DNA from: CAYNST01 sp964399955
GTDB taxonomy: Bacteria; Pseudomonadota; Gammaproteobacteria; Pseudomonadales; Cellvibrionaceae
Direction: 5' to 3'
NCBI GenBank assembly: GCA_964399955.1
Contig: CAYNST010000058.1
Coordinates: 1-20,838 of the forward strand
DNA length: 20,838 nt
In this document: piece by piece, positions 16,174 to 20,838 of the stretch
Numbering within the stretch: position 1 is the first letter of the stretch
Layout of the letters: each line of letters begins with the position of its first letter
Program-made: the position numbers and the translations under genes
The notes under the pieces: model-generated
Seen by the model: only the letters and a program-made list of their open reading frames with translations
The model's database searches: none
Told to the model about the DNA's origin: nothing

Positions 16174-17496
16174 GGCGCGCCCGTGTGTGACCCCAGCCTC
16201 ATTACGCCGCAACTGCGCGTAGATGACGCGGCCTGGCAGGAAACCGGCAGTGCCAGTTTCACCCGCTCAAGCGAAGTCACCCTGAGCCCTCAACCAGACG
16301 ACGAAGAGGGCAGTTGGCAGTGGAGTGGATGTGGCACCTCGGGCGGCAACCGGGAACAGATGATCAGTCCAATGGAGAGCTGTGAGGCCGAAGTCAGTTT
16401 CACCAACAGCTGCGGTGCTGAAAGCCATTACCGCTTTGAGCTGCAAGTAGAAGAGGACGGTGCAAGTGGGGGGGAACAGGCCTGTGGTGAAGGCAATCCC
16501 CATGCAACGGTTACCGGCAGCCCAGGCAATTACCAGGTTAACGGTGAGGCGGCAGGAGCAAACTACTACGAAGCCATAACCTCCGCCATCCGTAGCCTGT
16601 CGTCCGGCCGCAATGCTCCAGAGCGGGTATCGGTAATGGCCGACGGTGCCCTAGGCACCAACTCCATCAGCCTGCCCAGCAATACGGTCTTTGAAGTGTG
16701 TGGCACCATGGATGTGGCTGTCTCCCGCGGCAATGGCTCGGTGCAGGCGATAGGTGCGCGCAACGTGTCTGTCCCCCACATGAATATGACCGGCCGCCCC
16801 TGGTTTGGTATGCGCTTTGCGGATGTGCACGGTTTGCACCTTGGTCAGATCAACTTGCGTCTATCAAGCGGCCTGGGTATCCGCTTTGAGCGCGACCTGC
16901 CCGGCAGCACGGACGTACGCATGGATAATGTGTTTGTATCCGGTACCGACAATCACGGTGTGGAAACCTGGAATGTTGATGGCCTGGAGATTGGCACCGT
17001 CACTTTGCGAGATACCGGCTACGCCGGGCTTTTGCTGAACAACACCCGCAATGCCACCATCGAACTGGTTGACGGTGAAAACACCGGTACCGGCACCGGC
17101 TATGCAACTTTGCGTTTTGCCAATACCAATGGCCGCATAGGCAACGGCTATCCCACCAATATCTTTGTGGACCGGGTGATCTCCCGCGGGGGCGGCCGAG
17201 GGCTGTTCTGCGTATCCAACTCCGGCGGCGCGGAAATCAACCATATTGATTTTGCCAACAACGGTAACAACGCAATCTTGATCGAAAACTGCCACAACAT
17301 CACCGTGCACGGCGGCACCATCAACCGCGGCGGCGAAGTTCGGTTGGCGGCTCGATCCGAGTTCCCCAATAACAGCGACATTACCATTGCCAACCTTGAG
17401 GTCAGTAATAACAGCGTGAATGAGAGCCCATGTGGCAACAATGTCAGCTGGTTCAACGTGACTGTGGAGGGAGGCGACTACAGCGTTTGTGATTAA
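16076..17496 (+). CDS. Secreted poly-serine-linker protein with accessory beta domain and right-handed beta-helix (5' end missing)
   Basis: Partial gene; its start is lost in the gap. The frame opens with 32 consecutive Ser codons (16078-16173), a flexible linker typical of Cellvibrionales polysaccharide-degrading enzymes. Next comes a small Cys-containing beta domain (about 16185-16455) with ITPQLRVDDAAWQETGSASF and GSWQWSGCGTSGG, resembling Ig-like accessory or carbohydrate-binding modules in those enzymes. The rest (about 16490-17496) is rich in Asn, Gly and short repeated strands such as NTRNATIELVDGENTGTG and NCHNITVHGGTINRGGE, the look of a right-handed parallel beta-helix as in pectate lyase-like proteins. 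No catalytic residues can be assigned, so lyase, hydrolase or binding protein all remain possible. A catalytic domain could also lie in the gap. No neighbouring carbohydrate genes help. Confidence 0.78.
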
Positions 17497-17562
17497 GCTT
17501 TCGGCTCCTCCGGTGACGGCTCGGTTAGCGTCCGGGTGAGCTGAAAAGTCAGGAACCCATCC

Positions 17563-17598
17563 ATGTTAGATGGTGGCCGGCCGGCCACCATCTAACAT
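17563..17598. repeat. 36-bp perfect palindrome without loop
   Basis: Two 18-bp arms meet directly at 17580/17581 (centre GGCCGGCCGGCC); symmetry stops outside ATGTTAGA/TCTAACAT. It lies 66 bp after the beta-helix gene stop. As RNA it would form a very strong hairpin and could end that transcript, but no T run follows, so it is not a standard intrinsic terminator. Confidence 0.8.
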
Positions 17599-17650
17599 TA
17601 GCCGGTACAGGCTGTGCACATTGCCGCGCCTTTGTTTTCACATCGTCTAT

Positions 17651-17669
17651 TCACCTGCATCACCTGCAT
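17651..17669. repeat. 9-bp tandem repeat entering the gap
   Basis: TCACCTGCA occurs twice back to back (17651-17659, 17660-17668), followed by T and then N. The assembly stops exactly there, as expected if the array continues. Confidence 0.6.
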
Positions 17670-17769
17670 NNNNNNNNNNNNNNNNNNNNNNNNNNNNNNN
17701 NNNNNNNNNNNNNNNNNNNNNNNNNNNNNNNNNNNNNNNNNNNNNNNNNNNNNNNNNNNNNNNNNNNNN
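17670..17769. other. Assembly gap, 100 N
   Basis: Second run of exactly 100 N; true size unknown. It follows a short tandem repeat, the probable cause of the break. Confidence 0.99.
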
Positions 17770-18080
17770 AGAGCAAGCCGCAGCCTGCACACGCTGCTCG
17801 GTTGAGCCCGCTACATCCTGCTCTTTGCCCAAGCCCCTGCGGACCAAATGGCCCCTCATTTTTTTACGCCCATTATTATTTGTTAGCTGCCTGACCATAG
17901 CCTATCCTGATATAGGAATTTCACCCGTTGCGACGCTGGTGCGAGGTATCGGCGAAGGGCAGGACCATAGCGGTGGTTAACGTCAGCGCTTCCGCCCTTG
18001 AGCCTTCGGCTGACCCGCGTTTCCCCGGATCTAATCAAGCAACTGGATCGCAAAATCACGTGCCTTATGCCGCTAGGCAG

Positions 18081-18124
18081 CGCCCGTTTTTCGGGTTGCT
18101 CGGGCGGCTACGACGCCAGATAAT
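18081..18124 (+). promoter_or_regulatory. Probable parM promoter with overlapping inverted repeat
   Basis: TTGCTC at 18096-18101 and GATAAT at 18119-18124 are 17 bp apart, a good sigma70 layout with a strong -10 box. An inverted repeat CGCCCG (18081-18086) / CGGGCG (18101-18106) overlaps the -35 box and could be an operator. In plasmid R1 the ParR protein binds repeats around the parM promoter and represses it; here the parallel is inference. The start codon is about 40 bp downstream of the expected transcription start. Confidence 0.5.
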
Positions 18125-18171
18125 CACACCGTCTTCACCTTTGCCAGGGTGCCGACAATAGAGGTATCAGC

Positions 18172-19224
18172 ATGAATCAGGCCGCAATCAACATCGCCAT
18201 AGATGATGGCTCCACCAACGTCAAGGTAAGTTGGATAGAAGAGGGGACGCTCAAAACCATTATTTCTCCTAATTCTTTCCGTAAAGACTGGAAGAGCGCG
18301 GCGCTGCTGGGTGGTCAGAAGATCTATAACTACAGCATAGGCACCACCAAGTACACCTACGACGCCACCTCGGACAAGGCGCTGTCCACGACCCATATTG
18401 AATACCAGTACGGTGACCTGAACCTGCTGGCGGTGCACCACGCGCTGCTGCAAACCGGTCTCAAGCCTGGTCCGGTCAATATCGTTGTGACCCTGCCAAT
18501 CACCGAATACTACAACCCGGATGACTGCCAAAAAAATGAAGCCAAGATAGAAGCCAAGCGCCAGAATCTAAAGCGCGAAATCAACCTTAACAAGGGCGAG
18601 CTGTTTCAGATAGTGGATGTCGAGGTCATGCCGGAAAGCCTGCCGGCGGCGATGTCGCATCTGATCAACTCCAAATGTAACGAGTTTACCAAGTCCCTGG
18701 TCATTGACTGCGGTGGCACCACCTTGGATATGGGCATCATTGTGGGTGAATTTGACGATGTATCCGCCATTTACGGCAACAACGAAATCGGTGTCTCCAT
18801 GGTCACCGACCAGGCCCGCAAGGCACTGGCGTCTGCGGACAGCGACTCCAGCTACCTGGTGGCCAACGAACTGATCAAGCGCCGCCACGACATGGAGTTT
18901 GTAAAGAGCGTGGTCAATGATGAATCGTGCATCCCGGAAATTCTGCGGAAAATAGAAACCAAGATTCGTGAACTGGGTGAGCAGGTGGCCTACGAGGCGA
19001 AAAAATTTGCCAAGAGCCCCAATCGGGTTTATCTGGTTGCCGGCGGTGCTACCCTGATTGAAGCCGCCATCCGCGAGGCCTACGCCACCTTGGGTGACCG
19101 CGTGATTTTGATCGACAACCCGCAAACCGCGCTGTCCCGGGAGATGTGCCTATACCGCGCAGACCAACCGCCAGTCGAGCGGGTGGAGCAACCTATTGAG
19201 CTTGAGGCCACTGTAGATGGCTAA
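18172..19224 (+). CDS. parM: ParM/StbA-family actin-like segregation ATPase
   Basis: Actin-like filament-forming ATPase of type II partition systems, 350 aa; it pushes sister DNA copies apart as filaments capped by ParR-DNA complexes. Similarity to plasmid R1 ParM is clear by eye along the whole length: IDDGSTNVKVSW at residues 10-21 (phosphate loop 1), ISPNSFRKDW at 31-40, VHHALLQTGL at 88-97, VTLPITEYY at 106-114, VMPESLPA at 152-159 with the catalytic Glu, IDCGGTTLDMG at 178-188 (phosphate loop 2) and VAGGATLIEAA at 289-299 (adenine-side loop). All nucleotide-binding motifs are intact. The ATG follows GAGGT by six bases. The next gene overlaps its last 8 bp, a sign of translational coupling. 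The family is mainly plasmid-borne, so a chromosomal setting is unusual. Confidence 0.93.
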   Translation: MNQAAINIAIDDGSTNVKVSWIEEGTLKTIISPNSFRKDWKSAALLGGQKIYNYSIGTTKYTYDATSDKALSTTHIEYQYGDLNLLAVHHALLQTGLKPGPVNIVVTLPITEYYNPDDCQKNEAKIEAKRQNLKREINLNKGELFQIVDVEVMPESLPAAMSHLINSKCNEFTKSLVIDCGGTTLDMGIIVGEFDDVSAIYGNNEIGVSMVTDQARKALASADSDSSYLVANELIKRRHDMEFVKSVVNDESCIPEILRKIETKIRELGEQVAYEAKKFAKSPNRVYLVAGGATLIEAAIREAYATLGDRVILIDNPQTALSREMCLYRADQPPVERVEQPIELEATVDG

Positions 19225-19897
19225 TGCCGCTGCCAAGAAGCTGAACCTGATGCTTCACCTCAATCCGGCAACGTCCCCCGCTGACCGGGTGGCGGTGGAT
19301 GCGTTGAAGGCGTGGTATGAGGAGTGTAAGCACAGCCACGGTGATGGCAGCAGTGCCGATATCGACGCCGAAATCCGCGTGTTTCATCACGACGTCTACC
19401 TGGCGGGCCTGCATCTGTACCGCATAAACCCCCGTCTGTGCCGTCACGTGGCCGAGGCGCTGGGGCAGGGTGAACTCAATATGGCTTCATTGGTGGCCCA
19501 ACTCCAGGCCTGCGGCCTGTGGACCGCCAGTGCACAGGAGGGCGTTCAAGGTGGGGAGGGCGTTTTTTCTCCTGCTCAGCTACAACAGTTGCAGGAACTG
19601 TTGACGCAGGCCTCTGCGGAGTCCAGTGTCACCGCGCCGGCCCCATCCCCAGATCCCGGTTTAAGCAGGCAGTTGGATGAGCAGAAGCTGCAGTTGGACG
19701 CGCTGGTTGTGGAACTGCAACAGCTTCGCGCACTGGCAGAGCAGCAGGCGCTGCAGTTACAGCGGCTAAATGGCAGCGGCCCAGTGGCCGCCGTGAAGCC
19801 CTCGTCACGCGGACCGGCAGCCGAAGAAATGAACCTGGCCGACATGGCCCCGCAAATCGCGCAGATGCAAAAGATTCGTCAAAAAGGCATTTTTTAG
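19217..19897 (+). CDS. parR: ParR-like partition adaptor with long coiled-coil extension
   Basis: 226-aa protein whose ATG lies inside the 3' end of parM. The first 100 residues resemble ParR of plasmid R1 (a ribbon-helix-helix DNA-binding protein): a beta-strand-like KKLNLMLHLNP at 7-16, then ADRVAVDALKAW, and the helix block VYLAGLHLYRINPRL at 60-74, matching the AGLALYRQDPR pattern of R1 ParR. Unlike the 117-aa R1 protein it has an extra C-terminal half: Gln/Leu-rich helices at 119-132 and a likely coiled coil at 150-185, then a conserved-looking end (MNLADMAPQIAQMQKIRQKG). In the family the extreme C-terminus contacts ParM; that role is inferred here. A GAGG site precedes the start. ParR identity is from pattern and position and should be tested by profile search. 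Confidence 0.75.
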   Translation: MANAAAKKLNLMLHLNPATSPADRVAVDALKAWYEECKHSHGDGSSADIDAEIRVFHHDVYLAGLHLYRINPRLCRHVAEALGQGELNMASLVAQLQACGLWTASAQEGVQGGEGVFSPAQLQQLQELLTQASAESSVTAPAPSPDPGLSRQLDEQKLQLDALVVELQQLRALAEQQALQLQRLNGSGPVAAVKPSSRGPAAEEMNLADMAPQIAQMQKIRQKGIF

Positions 19898-19941
19898 AAG
19901 AACCCGCCGCGTGACTTTATAGTTCACCCAGCAACCATTCC

Positions 19942-19960
19942 GACCGTGTTCGGTTTTTTT
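19942..19960 (+). terminator. Probable intrinsic terminator of parMR
   Basis: A short stem GACCG/CGGTT (one wobble) with loop TGTT is followed by a run of seven T, about 45 bp after the parR stop. The stem is short, so termination may be modest, but position and T run fit the end of the operon. Confidence 0.5.
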
Positions 19961-20065
19961 CACAGCTCTTGGTATTTGGTGCGATCTACCCTTCCCAAAA
20001 ATGATGCCACCGCACAAGCAGAACTCGCCACCCGCCAGCGGGCGTCCCTGCCCAACAGGGTGACG

Positions 20066-20821
20066 CTATCGGAAGCGCGACCGCAACCGGTCTAGCTTGT
20101 TGCGGTCTTCATCCGACAACTGTTCATCAATTGCTTCTTTAAGCAGTCCTTCTGCGCGGCCGCGAGCTTCCGCCTCAAACTTGTCCCGCGCTTCGTCGAT
20201 CAACGGCTGAGCAATGGCCAGTGCCAACTGTTTCCCGGTCAGGCCCTGTTCCCGAGAGCCAAGGTCGCGGCGCTCGATATCCCCAAGTGCCACCGTGCGG
20301 TCTTCTATTTGGCTGGATACAATATCCATGGAAATGTTGGTAAAGCGCAAACGGCTCACCATAAACAGCTGTTCGGTGCCAGTGTCGTCCCGCACCTCAG
20401 GGTCCTGAGTGCCGACCGACGCACGAATATTGTCCACCAGCTGCTTGATATTGGTGTCCAGCGCACGCTGATGCTCCAGGCGCAGCCGAGCACCGTCAAT
20501 AACTACCTCCTCCAGAACCAGCACCTCTTCTCGCACGCTGGCAGGCGCAATCTGCAGCGCAACCGTTTGGATTTCCAACAGCGGGTTGTTGCTGAAACCG
20601 TCAGGATTGCCGACGGACAAAGCCGATAGTTCGCCGCGACCCTGTCGCAGCGCCAGGCTGACGCCGCCCACTCTTACGTCCGTTTGCGTCACCTGGGAAC
20701 CCAGATTCTCTATGCCTCTTTTGGCCAGTCCTTCCAGATTCTGAAAAAGAAAAAACGCAGCAATGCCCACAACCAAAACCAATACCAATATGACCGTGCC
20801 GGCAATCTTCATTAACTTCAT
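20066..20821 (-). CDS. Membrane-anchored AsmA/DUF748-like protein
   Basis: 251-aa protein with one N-terminal membrane helix (IAGTVILVLVLVVGIAAFFLF) and a large periplasmic part. The segment after it (NLEGLAKRGIENLGSQVTQT, VRVGGVSLAL, GRGELSALSVGNPDGF) resembles the start of AsmA/DUF748 envelope proteins, which are much longer as a rule; this is a short member. The C-terminal third is charged and helical (ARGRAEGLLKEAIDEQLSDE). Three closely spaced ATG codons exist; I prefer 20821 (MKLMKIAG) because AGGAAGG then lies about ten bases upstream, whereas the ATG at 20830 touches the site. Convergent with parR across 168 bp containing two small GC hairpins (20031-20042, 20046-20060). Role in lipid or envelope homeostasis is only a family guess. 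Confidence 0.72.
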   Translation of the reverse strand: MKLMKIAGTVILVLVLVVGIAAFFLFQNLEGLAKRGIENLGSQVTQTDVRVGGVSLALRQGRGELSALSVGNPDGFSNNPLLEIQTVALQIAPASVREEVLVLEEVVIDGARLRLEHQRALDTNIKQLVDNIRASVGTQDPEVRDDTGTEQLFMVSRLRFTNISMDIVSSQIEDRTVALGDIERRDLGSREQGLTGKQLALAIAQPLIDEARDKFEAEARGRAEGLLKEAIDEQLSDEDRNKLDRLRSRFR

Positions 20822-20838
20822 GATGTACATTCCTTCCT

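Larger units (their letters stand above)
17497..18171. other. Region between the beta-helix gene and parM
   Basis: No gene recognised in about 675 bp, including the second gap. It holds a 36-bp perfect palindrome (17563-17598), a 9-bp tandem repeat running into the gap (17651-17669), a weak hairpin followed by seven T (17838-17868), and the parM promoter (18096-18124). Open frames crossing the N run are meaningless. The partition centromere, if present, should be here or in the gap. Confidence 0.5.

Noticed and set aside
17570..17980. 136-aa ORF spanning the second gap
   Set aside because: Its continuity depends on the placeholder N run, and the flanking sequence has no protein-like character.

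Overview
The window looks like a piece of a draft chromosome scaffold (two runs of exactly 100 N at 15976-16075 and 17670-17769) from a GC-rich marine or halophilic gammaproteobacterium. The protein set and the long poly-serine linker (typical of secreted polysaccharide-active proteins of Cellvibrionales such as Saccharophagus, Teredinibacter and Marinimicrobium) suggest that order. The taxonomic call is inference; no rRNA or marker gene is present.

Layout: (1) 298-5952, a complete co-oriented yejABEF operon for ABC uptake of oligopeptides: periplasmic binding protein, two permeases and a double-ATPase protein. (2) 6086-8654, a small conserved-looking minus-strand ORF, a YfcE-type metallophosphoesterase, a zinc-less MDR-family oxidoreductase and an exported PRC-barrel protein. 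(3) 9165-10823, a flavin amine oxidase, followed by a possible 56-aa minus-strand gene. (4) 11739-14435, ectB (diaminobutyrate aminotransferase) followed by the ectoine-type aspartate kinase. The kinase reads in two frames because one G appears to be missing from a G run. Neither ectA nor ectC is here. (5) 14811-15374, a YfaZ-type outer-membrane barrel protein. (6) 15867-17496, a secreted poly-Ser / beta-helix protein broken by an assembly gap. (7) 18172-19897, a type II (actin-like) partition pair, parM and an enlarged parR-like gene, with a sigma70-like promoter overlapped by an inverted repeat. (8) 20066-20821, a membrane-anchored AsmA/DUF748-like protein on the minus strand.

How the genes work together: yejABEF is one transport unit. 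ectB and ask make and use aspartate semialdehyde for 2,4-diaminobutyrate, the first committed part of the ectoine pathway; the remaining enzymes must be elsewhere or the product is not ectoine. parM and parR form a filament / DNA-adaptor pair of the kind that segregates low-copy plasmids. Its presence beside ordinary chromosomal genes is the most interesting point. The intergenic regions hold several perfect palindromes and one convincing intrinsic terminator. No tRNA, rRNA, transposase or CRISPR array was recognised.
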